Shown here: one piece after another, positions 56,156 through 64,000 of the stretch
Layout: every line of letters starts with the position of its first letter
Numbering within the stretch: position 1 is the first letter of the stretch
NCBI GenBank assembly: GCA_021846985.1
Contig: JAJZVX010000001.1
Coordinates: forward strand, 310,001-374,000
Source of the DNA: Acidobacteriota bacterium
Lineage (GTDB): Bacteria; Acidobacteriota; Terriglobia; Terriglobales; Acidobacteriaceae
Length of the DNA stretch: 64,000 nucleotides
Reading direction: 5' to 3'
The notes under the pieces: model-generated
Told to the model about the DNA's origin: nothing
The model's input: only the letters and a program-made list of their open reading frames with translations
Databases searched by the model: none
Translations under genes and position numbers: made by a program

Positions 56156-56896
56156 TCAGATGGATTGCACCGGAATCAAAGTGAGATCGTCAACAAGGCC
56201 GACTTCCTTTTGCACAAAGGGCTCGCCGTAGCGAACGCCGGCCAGCTTGCCGTAATGGCGGGCCTCGGCAAAGGTGCGCTCGCGAATCTCTTCTTCGGGA
56301 ACGAACAGACCGCCACCCGTGGGCTGGTTGGCAAACTGCGAGCGGTAGGCCATGAGGGCCAGATGGCGTTGCTCGATGAACGGAGTGATATCCACCACGA
56401 AACTGGGACGGACGTCGGCGTAGAGTGAGGCATAAATAATCTTGAAAGGCCGGTGGGGCGGATGGCCGGTTTCGATCCTGGCCAGACCCGCGAGGAAACA
56501 GGCATCGTAGCCAAGCGGCGCACAAGCGGCGTGATCGGGATGGCGTGCCTGCCAGTAAGGCAGGATGACGACGCGGGGGCGAAGGCTGCGCAGGACAGGG
56601 ACCAGCGCCATTCGGTTTTCAAGAGTATTTTCGACGGCGCCATCGGGGAGTTGGAGGGCGCTGCGCCAGCCGACGCCGAGCTGCCGAGCGGCTTCGGCAG
56701 CCTCGCAGGCGCGTTCCTTGGCGGTGCCGCGGGTTCCGCTTTCACCTTGGGTGAGATCGAGAATGGCGGTGCGCAGGCCGCGGGCCGCCATGCGGAGCAG
56801 GGTGCCGCCGCAGGTCTGTTCCACGTCGTCGCGATGGGCGGCAATCGCCAGCACATCAGCCCGAAAGGAATCGTGTCCTGCGGCGTCTGTCATCAC
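56156..56896 (-). CDS. PIG-L/LmbE deacetylase, BshB1-like
   Basis: VLAIAAHRDDVEQTCGGTLLRMAARG; LDLTQGESGTRGT; YWQARHPDHAACAPLGYDACFLAGL. Confidence 0.87.
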   Translation of the reverse strand: MMTDAAGHDSFRADVLAIAAHRDDVEQTCGGTLLRMAARGLRTAILDLTQGESGTRGTAKERACEAAEAARQLGVGWRSALQLPDGAVENTLENRMALVPVLRSLRPRVVILPYWQARHPDHAACAPLGYDACFLAGLARIETGHPPHRPFKIIYASLYADVRPSFVVDITPFIEQRHLALMAYRSQFANQPTGGGLFVPEEEIRERTFAEARHYGKLAGVRYGEPFVQKEVGLVDDLTLIPVQSI

Positions 56897-56898
56897 GG

Positions 56899-58419
56899 TC
56901 AGTAGACGGTGTTGTTATCGTCGTTGGTGCCGTCCATGTAGGCCACGTCCCAAGCCGTAGCGGTGACGGCGACGTACTTGTTGCTGATCGACGCGCCGTC
57001 GGTTGTGGAGTAGATGTACACCTGTCCTCCCTGCGCGACGTACACCTTATGCAGACTGGTGACGGCGGCAATGCCTGTCAGATCGCCGATATATGGCTCG
57101 ACCATGGTGACGGTATTGGTGGAGGTGTTGTACATGGTAAGGCAGCCGTAGCCTCCAGGGTAGACGGCTGGGTTGTTGAAGCGCTCACCGGCATTGCATT
57201 TGGTCATGCCGATCCAGAGGGTATTGTCGTCGGCGGCGATCATGCGGCTGGGGCCTCCCGGCGTGCCGTCGCTAATGGAGACGGGGTTGGGCGCCGCACC
57301 GGTGGAGGGGACGGTGGCATTACTGGACAGGTCGATGGCGGTGAGATAGCCGCCCCAATAGCCGTCCGGCATCAAGCGTTGACCCACGACATACATTCCC
57401 GAAGCGGCGATGTAGGCATTGCTGGCGCCGCCGGGGGTGGGAATGGTACAGGCGTTGGCCTGCCCTGCGGGAAGGCAGGCGGAGCCCAGAGCGGCATTGG
57501 TGGGAAGCTGGCCGGAACCCTGCCCGGGCAGATAGATAAGCGGGGCCACGGGCACAAGCGAGACAGAGGAACTCGTACCTCCACACTCCGGGCCGCAATT
57601 CAAGACGTAGGCCGTGCCGCCGTCAGAAGAAAAGACGGCTTTGACGGGGCGATCAAAGACGAGCGGAGCGCCGTAATAATTGCCGGTGGAGTCGATGGAA
57701 TCGGGGCTTTGCATCTGGAAGAGGCACCAGCCCGGCGCGGCGCGCGGCTCGCAGTCAACGGCAGCCTTGGGCCAGGTGGAAGGGCCTCCGGAGTAGGAGA
57801 TGGTCTGTGCGGTGGTAAGCTTGTGCGGGTAGTAGACGTAATTGGAGTTCTGGACGAAGACCAGGGCCGCCGAACCGCCGGGATTGACACTTACATGGTA
57901 GGCGCCGGGGAGGGCCAATTCGAAGCTGCCGCCTCCGGATGTCGAATCCACCACGCTAAGGGATCCCGAAATGAGGCTGGTGCCCAGGATGTACGATTCA
58001 TTCCGCGTCAGGAAAATACTGCTGTAGGCAAGGCCGTTGAGGCCGCTCTGGGCGCCACCAGTGGACTCGGTGGCGTAGTTGATAACATCGAGAGTCGAGT
58101 TGCCCGAGCTGTAGACCGCGCCAATCTCCTGCTCCGGCATGTTCTGAATGCTGACGGGCATGGAGCCGCCGAAGCCGGGGATGGAGTAGGTCTGGTTGAC
58201 GTTGTTGTACGCATAGCGCGTATCGTAAAAGGCGTCGACAAACACCATAGCGCCCGAAGTGGACGGGCTGGGGTTTTGCACGGCGATGAGGACGCGGTTT
58301 CTCAGCCCGCTGGGGGGGAGAGTGCGGCCCGCAAAATATGTAGTGGTACCACAACCCGCCAGGGCAACTGCGACCACCAGTGCCAGGGCGGCGCTCAAGC
58401 AAAGACTTCTCTTCTTCAA
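56899..58419 (-). CDS. Lipoprotein, possibly beta-propeller fold, unknown function
   Basis: Lipobox LAGCGTTT; repeated Gly/Ser/Asn-rich strands such as TYSIPGFGGSMPVSIQNMPEQEIGAVYSSGNSTLDVINY. Confidence 0.6.
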   Translation of the reverse strand: MKKRSLCLSAALALVVAVALAGCGTTTYFAGRTLPPSGLRNRVLIAVQNPSPSTSGAMVFVDAFYDTRYAYNNVNQTYSIPGFGGSMPVSIQNMPEQEIGAVYSSGNSTLDVINYATESTGGAQSGLNGLAYSSIFLTRNESYILGTSLISGSLSVVDSTSGGGSFELALPGAYHVSVNPGGSAALVFVQNSNYVYYPHKLTTAQTISYSGGPSTWPKAAVDCEPRAAPGWCLFQMQSPDSIDSTGNYYGAPLVFDRPVKAVFSSDGGTAYVLNCGPECGGTSSSVSLVPVAPLIYLPGQGSGQLPTNAALGSACLPAGQANACTIPTPGGASNAYIAASGMYVVGQRLMPDGYWGGYLTAIDLSSNATVPSTGAAPNPVSISDGTPGGPSRMIAADDNTLWIGMTKCNAGERFNNPAVYPGGYGCLTMYNTSTNTVTMVEPYIGDLTGIAAVTSLHKVYVAQGGQVYIYSTTDGASISNKYVAVTATAWDVAYMDGTNDDNNTVY

Positions 58420-58627
58420 AATCTCTTACCTCGACGAACAGTGCGGACTTGCCGCGGATAAAAGCAGAACCTGAGCATTGCCCCAGCCAGCCTGAAGCGA
58501 AGACATTTCCCCTGCCCTTGCCCAACAGCGGCTCCGCGGCTGCGAGGGCCTCAAGGGAAAGGTATGCAACTGAATCTGCAGTCTGTGGCGGCTACAGTTG
58601 TGCCAACTCCACTGGCGCAGGGCGGTC

Positions 58628-58645
58628 TGGGGCAAGTTTGCCCCA
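58628..58645. promoter_or_regulatory. 18-bp palindrome TGGGGCAA-GT-TTGCCCCA
   Basis: Perfect 8-bp arms, 2-nt centre, in a divergent intergenic region 68 bp upstream of the methyltransferase/MTHFR start. Confidence 0.5.
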
Positions 58646-58713
58646 ACCCCGTAACGTTCGAAGTATAACAAAGCTGCCCGGCAGGCTGGCGCGGTGAGCC
58701 CGGGTGCCGTAGC

Positions 58714-60594
58714 ATGGCAACAGATATGCCGCAATTCGCCGACATCTTTACCGAACGTCCCTTGCTCGCCGATGGAGCCATGGGAACCGTGCTGTATTCC
58801 CGCGGAATATTCATCAATCGCTGCTACGACGAGCTGAACCTCTCTGATCCCAGTCTGATTCTTTCCGTGCATGAGGAGTATCTGCAGGCGGGCGCAGAGA
58901 TTCTGGAAACCAACACATTTGGCGCCAACCGCTTCCGCCTGTCTCGTCACGGCCTGGCGGCCAAGGTAACCGAGATCAACACGGCAGGTGTCCGCGTGGC
59001 CCGGCAGGCCGTGGAGCATCTGAAGGAAAAGCAGGCGGGCACCGCATGGGTAGCCGGAGCGGTGGGGCCGCTGGGCGTGCGTCTGGAACCGCTGGGCAAA
59101 ACCGGGCTGGATGAGGCGCGCGCAGCGTTTGCCGAGCAAATAGGGGCGCTGGCCGGCGCCGGCGTGGATTTTCTGGTCATCGAGACGATGCCAGCGCTGA
59201 ACGAAGCCCATGAGGCGCTGGAGGCGGCGCGGGAAGTGGCGCCGGAACTCCCCGTTCTGGTGATGGTGACCGTGGACGACGAGAGCAACTGCCTGGACGG
59301 CTCTTCGCCCGAGCAAGCCGCCGCGCTTCTGACCGAGTGGGGCGCGGGAGCAGTGGGAGTGAACTGCTCTACGGGGCCTGCCACGGTGCTGACGGCGATT
59401 GAGGCGATGCGCAAGACGACAACGCTTCCGCTGGCGGCTATGCCCAATGCGGGGATGCCGCGAGCCGTGGAGGGCCGGAACATCTATCTGTGCTCGCCGG
59501 AGTATATGGCCAGCTTTGCGCGCAAGGCGATTCATGCGGGAGCGCAGGTGGTGGGCGGCTGCTGCGGCACCACGCCCAATCACATCCGCGCCATGCGTTC
59601 TGCCATGCGGGCCATCGACGCGCAGGCACAGGTGGAGGTTTCCGGCTCCGCTCCAGCCCTGAGCACGGAAACCCCGCCTGCTCCGCTGGGGGAGCGCTCA
59701 CGCATCGGCTCGCTGCTCGATCAGGGCAAGTTCATCTCGCTGGTGGAAATTGTTCCGCCGCGAGGCATCAACTGCACCAAGGAGATCGAGGGCGCGCAAC
59801 TGCTGACTCAACTCGGCGTTCATGCCATTAACGTGCCCGATTCGCCGCGGGCTTCGGCGCGCATGAGCGCGCAGAGCCTTTGCATTCAGATCCAGCAACT
59901 GACCGGCATCGAGACGGTGCTGCACTACACCTGCCGCGACCGGAACTTGCTGAGCATTCAATCCGATCTGCTGGGGGCTTCGTCCATAGGGTTGCGCAAC
60001 ATCCTGTGTCTGACGGGCGATCCGCCCAAGCTGGGCAACTATCCTGACGCCACGGCGGTCTTCGACGTGGACTCGATTGGGCTGGTGAATATTGTGCAGC
60101 GGCTGAACCATGGACTCGATATTGGTTCAAATCCGATTGGCGCCAGCACCAACTTCACCATCGGCGTGGCGGCCAATCCGGGCGTGCCCGACATTGAGCA
60201 CGAGCTGCGGCGTTTCTTCTACAAGGTGGAAGCGGGGGCCGAATACGCCATCACCCAACCCGTCTTCGACCTGCGCCTGCTGGAGTATTTTCTGGAGCGC
60301 ATCAAGAACCACCGCATTCCCGTGATCGCCGGTATCTGGCCGCTCACCAGTCTGCGCAACGCGGAGTTCATGAAGAACGACCTGCGCGTGTCGATGCCAG
60401 AAGAGATCATGCTGCGCATGGCGCAGGCCGACACGGCCGATGCAGCGCGCCGGGAAGGCATTCTGATTGCCCAGGAGATGCTGGAGGCGGTGCGGCCGTA
60501 TGTACAGGGAGTGCAGGTGAGCGCGCCGTTCGGCCGGTATAGCGCGGCCGCCGAGGTGATCGCAAGCGTGCTGCCGCCAGCCAAGACGGAGTAA
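58714..60594 (+). CDS. Bifunctional homocysteine S-methyltransferase / methylenetetrahydrofolate reductase
   Basis: LLADGAMGTVLYSRG; ILETNTFGANRFRL; VGGCCGTTPNHIRAM; C-terminal MTHFR ISLVEIVPPRG...ILCLTGDPPKLGNYPDATAVFDVDSIGLV. Confidence 0.93.
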   Translation: MATDMPQFADIFTERPLLADGAMGTVLYSRGIFINRCYDELNLSDPSLILSVHEEYLQAGAEILETNTFGANRFRLSRHGLAAKVTEINTAGVRVARQAVEHLKEKQAGTAWVAGAVGPLGVRLEPLGKTGLDEARAAFAEQIGALAGAGVDFLVIETMPALNEAHEALEAAREVAPELPVLVMVTVDDESNCLDGSSPEQAAALLTEWGAGAVGVNCSTGPATVLTAIEAMRKTTTLPLAAMPNAGMPRAVEGRNIYLCSPEYMASFARKAIHAGAQVVGGCCGTTPNHIRAMRSAMRAIDAQAQVEVSGSAPALSTETPPAPLGERSRIGSLLDQGKFISLVEIVPPRGINCTKEIEGAQLLTQLGVHAINVPDSPRASARMSAQSLCIQIQQLTGIETVLHYTCRDRNLLSIQSDLLGASSIGLRNILCLTGDPPKLGNYPDATAVFDVDSIGLVNIVQRLNHGLDIGSNPIGASTNFTIGVAANPGVPDIEHELRRFFYKVEAGAEYAITQPVFDLRLLEYFLERIKNHRIPVIAGIWPLTSLRNAEFMKNDLRVSMPEEIMLRMAQADTADAARREGILIAQEMLEAVRPYVQGVQVSAPFGRYSAAAEVIASVLPPAKTE

Positions 60595-60599
60595 AAGCC

Positions 60600-60824
60600 A
60601 TGCCCTCGTTTGAAGAGTCGCTCAAGAAACTGGAATCGATTGTGGACCAACTGGAGAAGGGCGATTTGGCTCTGGAGGAGTCACTCAACCTCTTCGAGGA
60701 GGGTGTGAACCTGTCGGCGGCCTGCAAGCAGGAGTTGGACGCGGCCGAGGGCAAGGTGCAGAAGCTGGTGAAGCAGCGCGATGGCACGATGAAGCCCGAG
60801 CCGTTTCTGACCGAAAAGCCCTGA
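60600..60824 (+). CDS. xseB: Exodeoxyribonuclease VII small subunit
   Basis: SFEESLKKLESIVDQLEKGDLALEESLNLFEEGVNLSAACKQELDAAEGKVQKL. Confidence 0.94.
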   Translation: MPSFEESLKKLESIVDQLEKGDLALEESLNLFEEGVNLSAACKQELDAAEGKVQKLVKQRDGTMKPEPFLTEKP

Positions 60825-60885
60825 TGGAGCGGCCTCTGCCTGCATCCGGGCAGCGGGGGATCGCGGCGCGGGCAGAAGTTTTCCG

Positions 60886-61437
60886 TCAACGGTGTGGCGC
60901 GACCTGGAGTTTCATTCGCAACCAGGCCAGCATGGGCGGGCTGATGCGGGCAAAGTGCTCCAGTTCGAAGAGGGGCGCCACGGCATGCAGGCGGCTGCGC
61001 GAGGGCGCCGCGCCGGCACGAACGACCATGGCATCGGCCCGGCGGAGGAAGGCAGAAAAGGATGGCTTGCCCGGTACATTGGCATCCGGAGCGAGGACGG
61101 CAAGCGCGAGATCCTGACGGAGTTGGCTCAGGATGGAGTTTGACTCAAGGATCAGATGGGCGCCTGGACCGGTAGTTTTCCGCAGCGCGCGAAGCGGGAT
61201 CCGCCCGTTTTTCTTAGCGACCAGCAGCGCGCGGCAAGCTCCGGCCTCGAGGTAGCGGGCAGTGTCGGTTTCCGGGCCCGCAGCCGTTTCTTCCCAGACG
61301 GGATCTGGCTTCCCATGGTCGTGATCCGTGACCTTGACCGCGGTCCAGCGGAACTCAACGAGGGCGGCGATGAGACCGCAGACGAGCGTGGTTTTACCCA
61401 CATGCTTGCCGCTGCCGCCGACGACGAGGATGGCCAT
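60886..61437 (-). CDS. MobB-like P-loop GTPase/ATPase
   Basis: ILVVGGSGKHVGKTTLVCGLIAAL Walker A; VKVTDHDHGKP. Confidence 0.65.
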   Translation of the reverse strand: MAILVVGGSGKHVGKTTLVCGLIAALVEFRWTAVKVTDHDHGKPDPVWEETAAGPETDTARYLEAGACRALLVAKKNGRIPLRALRKTTGPGAHLILESNSILSQLRQDLALAVLAPDANVPGKPSFSAFLRRADAMVVRAGAAPSRSRLHAVAPLFELEHFARISPPMLAWLRMKLQVAPHR

Positions 61438-61442
61438 GGCCG

Positions 61443-62474
61443 CTACTCCTGGCGATTTTGCGGAGTTTTGCGCGCGCTCCTGGCCAGACGGCCCAGCACC
61501 GCCGTTTCGCGCATGACCTGCGCCAGGGGCCTGGCGGGGGTGCCAAAGAAGACCGTTCCCGGTTTCACTCCATCGTTGGTCAGTGTTTTGCCGTTGAAGA
61601 CGCCGGATTGGCCGCCGAGAATCACTCCCGGTCCCACCGTGACGTGGTCGCCAATGCCGACCTGGCCGGCGAGGATTGCGCCGTCACCCACCTTACTGGA
61701 GCCGGAGATTCCGGTGAGCGCGACCAGGATGACATTTTCCCCGATTTCGCAGTTATGTCCAACGTGGACGAGGTTGTCAATTTTGGTTCCCCGGCCGATT
61801 CTGGTTTGCTGGAGGGCGCCGCGGTCCACGGTGGAGTTGGCGCCGATCTCGACATCGTCCTCGATGAGCAACGTGCCTTGCTGGGGAAACTGCGTATAGG
61901 CGCCGGTTTCCGCGTCGCGCACGAAGCCGAACCCATCGGCTCCGAGCACAACGCCCGCGTGAAGAACAACGCGGTCTCCCAGTGTGGTTCCGGGATAAAG
62001 AACGACGCGGGGATGGATGAGGCAGTCGCGCCCGATGCACACGCCTTGGCCGATGATGGCTCCGGCCTCGACGCGCGTTCCGGGTCCGATGGAAGCGCCG
62101 TTGCCAATGACGGCGCAGGGGCCGACGGAAACATCCGGAGGAAGGCTGACGCCAGCGCCGACCACCGCGGAGGGATGAATCCCGGTGGAAGATGGGCGGG
62201 GCGACAGGAGTCTGGCCGCGCGGGCGAACCAGAGACGCGGTTGGGGTGTTTCCACGACGGCCATGGAAGCCGGATAAGAGGCCAGCATGCCGGCGCGGAG
62301 AACCACAGCCCCCGCCCGGCCAGTTACGGCATCGGCCGCCGCCGCGGAATCCTCAGCGAAGACAAGATCGGAAGGTCCGGCCAGAGCGGAGGCGTTGACC
62401 GCACGAATGAGAGCGTGCGCATGGCCGCAAACGAGCTTTCCTCCCAAAGCCTGGATCAATTCACCCAGCGTCAT
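61443..62474 (-). CDS. lpxD: UDP-3-O-acylglucosamine N-acyltransferase LpxD
   Basis: Hexapeptide repeats; [62 protein letters not shown]. Confidence 0.93.
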   Translation of the reverse strand: MTLGELIQALGGKLVCGHAHALIRAVNASALAGPSDLVFAEDSAAAADAVTGRAGAVVLRAGMLASYPASMAVVETPQPRLWFARAARLLSPRPSSTGIHPSAVVGAGVSLPPDVSVGPCAVIGNGASIGPGTRVEAGAIIGQGVCIGRDCLIHPRVVLYPGTTLGDRVVLHAGVVLGADGFGFVRDAETGAYTQFPQQGTLLIEDDVEIGANSTVDRGALQQTRIGRGTKIDNLVHVGHNCEIGENVILVALTGISGSSKVGDGAILAGQVGIGDHVTVGPGVILGGQSGVFNGKTLTNDGVKPGTVFFGTPARPLAQVMRETAVLGRLARSARKTPQNRQE

Positions 62475-62483
62475 GATTTCCCC

Positions 62484-63383
62484 TTAGTAAAGCGCCGGCT
62501 CGCCTGCCGGCCGGGTCTTCCAGCGGCGGTGAATCCAGAGCCACTGGTCAGGATAGCGCCGAATCCAGGTTTCAATGGCGCTGGTGCAGGCTTGCGTAGC
62601 AGCGACGATGGCAGCTTGATCGGCCTTGGCGCGCGGGAAGTCAATCTCGGGGCCAAAGTGCAGGACATATCGGCGTCGATCGGCTTCCCACAGCATGAAG
62701 CCTGGCAATACGGCCGCGCCGGTCTTCAGAGCCACGCGGGCCAGGCCCGAAGCCGTGCAGGCAGGAAGGCCAAAGAAGTCAACGAAAATGCCTTGAGGCG
62801 GGGTCATGTTGGTGTCCATGAGAATTCCCACCGTCTCTCCGGCGCGCATAGCGCGCAGCAGGTCGCGGGCAAAGTCGTCTTTGTGCAGTACCCGGTTGCC
62901 GTGCCGGCAACGAATAGCATTGACAAAGGTATCGAGGCGGCGATTGTCGAGACGGCGGATGACCATCCCCATGGGATAGCCCATGAGAGAGTGATAAAAG
63001 CTGGAAAGCTCCCAAGCCCCAAGATGCCCGGTCGCCACCAGCACGCCTTTGCCGCGGGACTGTGCGGCCAGATAGTGTTCCAGCCCTTCGCAGCCGATCC
63101 AGTTGCGGGTGTTGCCAGCCGTGTAGCGGGACATACGGCAGAACTCGACAAGCTGCCAGCCCAGATGGCGAAAGACGCCGCGCAGGATGCTGGTTCTTGC
63201 CGGGGCAGAAAGCTCCGGATAGGCCAGTTCCAGGTTGTGCATCCCCACGCGTCTCAGGCGGCGGTGCAGGCCATAGACGGAGGAGGAAAGGAAGCCGGCA
63301 ACCAGACGCGCCAAGGAGCGAGGCAAGACGCCAAGGAGGCCTGCCACGGCACGCACCAACCAGTACTCGATCCTCTCGCGCAT
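62484..63383 (-). CDS. Lysophospholipid/lipid A acyltransferase (LpxL-like)
   Basis: GKGVLVATGHLGAWELSSFYHSLMGYPMGMVIRRLDNRRLD; GILMDTNMTPPQGIFVDFFG; start chosen at MRERIEYW. Confidence 0.87.
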   Translation of the reverse strand: MRERIEYWLVRAVAGLLGVLPRSLARLVAGFLSSSVYGLHRRLRRVGMHNLELAYPELSAPARTSILRGVFRHLGWQLVEFCRMSRYTAGNTRNWIGCEGLEHYLAAQSRGKGVLVATGHLGAWELSSFYHSLMGYPMGMVIRRLDNRRLDTFVNAIRCRHGNRVLHKDDFARDLLRAMRAGETVGILMDTNMTPPQGIFVDFFGLPACTASGLARVALKTGAAVLPGFMLWEADRRRYVLHFGPEIDFPRAKADQAAIVAATQACTSAIETWIRRYPDQWLWIHRRWKTRPAGEPALY

Positions 63384-63494
63384 AGAAAGCGGCAAAGGAC
63401 CAGTGTAACCGCTGCCGGCTGACTGCCGGGCGGATGAGCCGGGAGGCGAGGCGAACTGGCACATTCGCCTCCCGGTAAACGCAACCCCCACGGG

Positions 63495-64000
63495 CTATTT
63501 GTGGTGCTTTGCGTCGACAAAGTAATGGGCGACGCTGCGTACGAATGGAACGGCTCCCGCGGGAACCGGCACATTGCCTTTGAGAATGGACTCGAAGGTG
63601 TGCGGCGCTCCGTAATAAAGCTCCGTATCCTCCTGGTTCTGGCTCACGCTGGTTCCGTCCAGGCTGATGCCGGCAAAGACGCCCTTGTTGCGCGAGTAGC
63701 TGAGGAGTTCGGCATTCAACTTCCAGTCGGTTGAGGCCTGCCCACTGCGCCCCACGGGACCGGCTGCCGCCGAGGCGTCGCCTCCGATCTTGAACTTACT
63801 TTTCAGAAGATCCTGGAAGCCGCGATCGTTGACAGCGACCAGAACCAGATCGGTCGACTGCCCGCCAATCTGGAATCCGAACGAACCGCCCGCCATGCGA
63901 ATAAACACAGGCGCGCTCCAGCCATGGCCGGTGCGGCAGGTGACGACGCCCTGGCCATATTGCACACCCCACACGAAGGCGCCCTTCTTCATGCCCGGAA
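63495..64000 (-). CDS. SYLF/Ysc84 domain protein, 5' end probably beyond window
   Basis: GSFGFQIGGQSTDLVLVAVNDRGFQDLLKSKFKIGGDASAAAGPVGRSGQ; frame remains open to the window edge. Confidence 0.82.
   Translation of the reverse strand, partial: PGMKKGAFVWGVQYGQGVVTCRTGHGWSAPVFIRMAGGSFGFQIGGQSTDLVLVAVNDRGFQDLLKSKFKIGGDASAAAGPVGRSGQASTDWKLNAELLSYSRNKGVFAGISLDGTSVSQNQEDTELYYGAPHTFESILKGNVPVPAGAVPFVRSVAHYFVDAKHHK

Noticed and set aside
61458-63422. 654-aa + strand ORF opposite lpxD and the acyltransferase
   Set aside because: Antisense across two well-supported genes; no motif.
1-64000. Searches by eye for CRISPR arrays, insertion sequences, tRNA and rRNA
   Set aside because: No regularly spaced repeats, transposase or integrase motifs, or tRNA TPsiC-like signatures were found in the intergenic regions.

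Overview
This 64 kb window is GC-rich bacterial chromosome. Gene content and protein style suggest Acidobacteriota (Terriglobia-like), which is an inference. From left to right: (1) the 3' end of a bacterial microcompartment (BMC) locus with three BMC-P vertex proteins, a CoA-acylating aldehyde dehydrogenase, a class II aldolase carrying an N-terminal TPSARD module, and a DeoR regulator; (2) housekeeping and accessory genes (ROK/polyphosphate glucokinase, MscS, DUF255/YyaL, glutathione peroxidase, M20 peptidase, alpha/beta hydrolase, glycerate 2-kinase, LacI regulator); (3) a ccmF-ccmH-ccmI-like operon at 13.8-16.6 kb; (4) a cellulose operon bcsQ / fused bcsAB / bcsZ / very long bcsC at 17.5-31.2 kb; (5) a KdpD N-terminal protein paired with a sensor kinase whose H-box His is replaced by Arg; (6) glycosyltransferase, ZIP transporter and YchF genes; (7) a second, paralogous ccmF-ccmH-ccmI operon at 40.9-43.7 kb; (8) uvrB, cyaY-like, pstS, a DUF4965-type glutaminase, an EamA transporter, a TAT sugar isomerase/epimerase, PhoB/PhoR-like genes, TauE, a methyltransferase, bshB1-like, a homocysteine methyltransferase/MTHFR fusion, xseB, MobB-like, lpxD, an LpxL-like acyltransferase and a SYLF protein. 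I saw no rRNA, tRNA, CRISPR or transposase. The most notable signals are: perfect TGTGA-N6-TCACA palindromes upstream of both ccm operons; a ~364 bp near-identical patch shared by the two ccmF genes (gene-conversion candidate); the His-less kinase next to a truncated KdpD; the modular aldolase with putative encapsulation peptides; a 459-aa-period internal duplication in BcsC; a 26 bp exact intergenic repeat with a C-tract; and a strand-composition switch near 13.7 kb.
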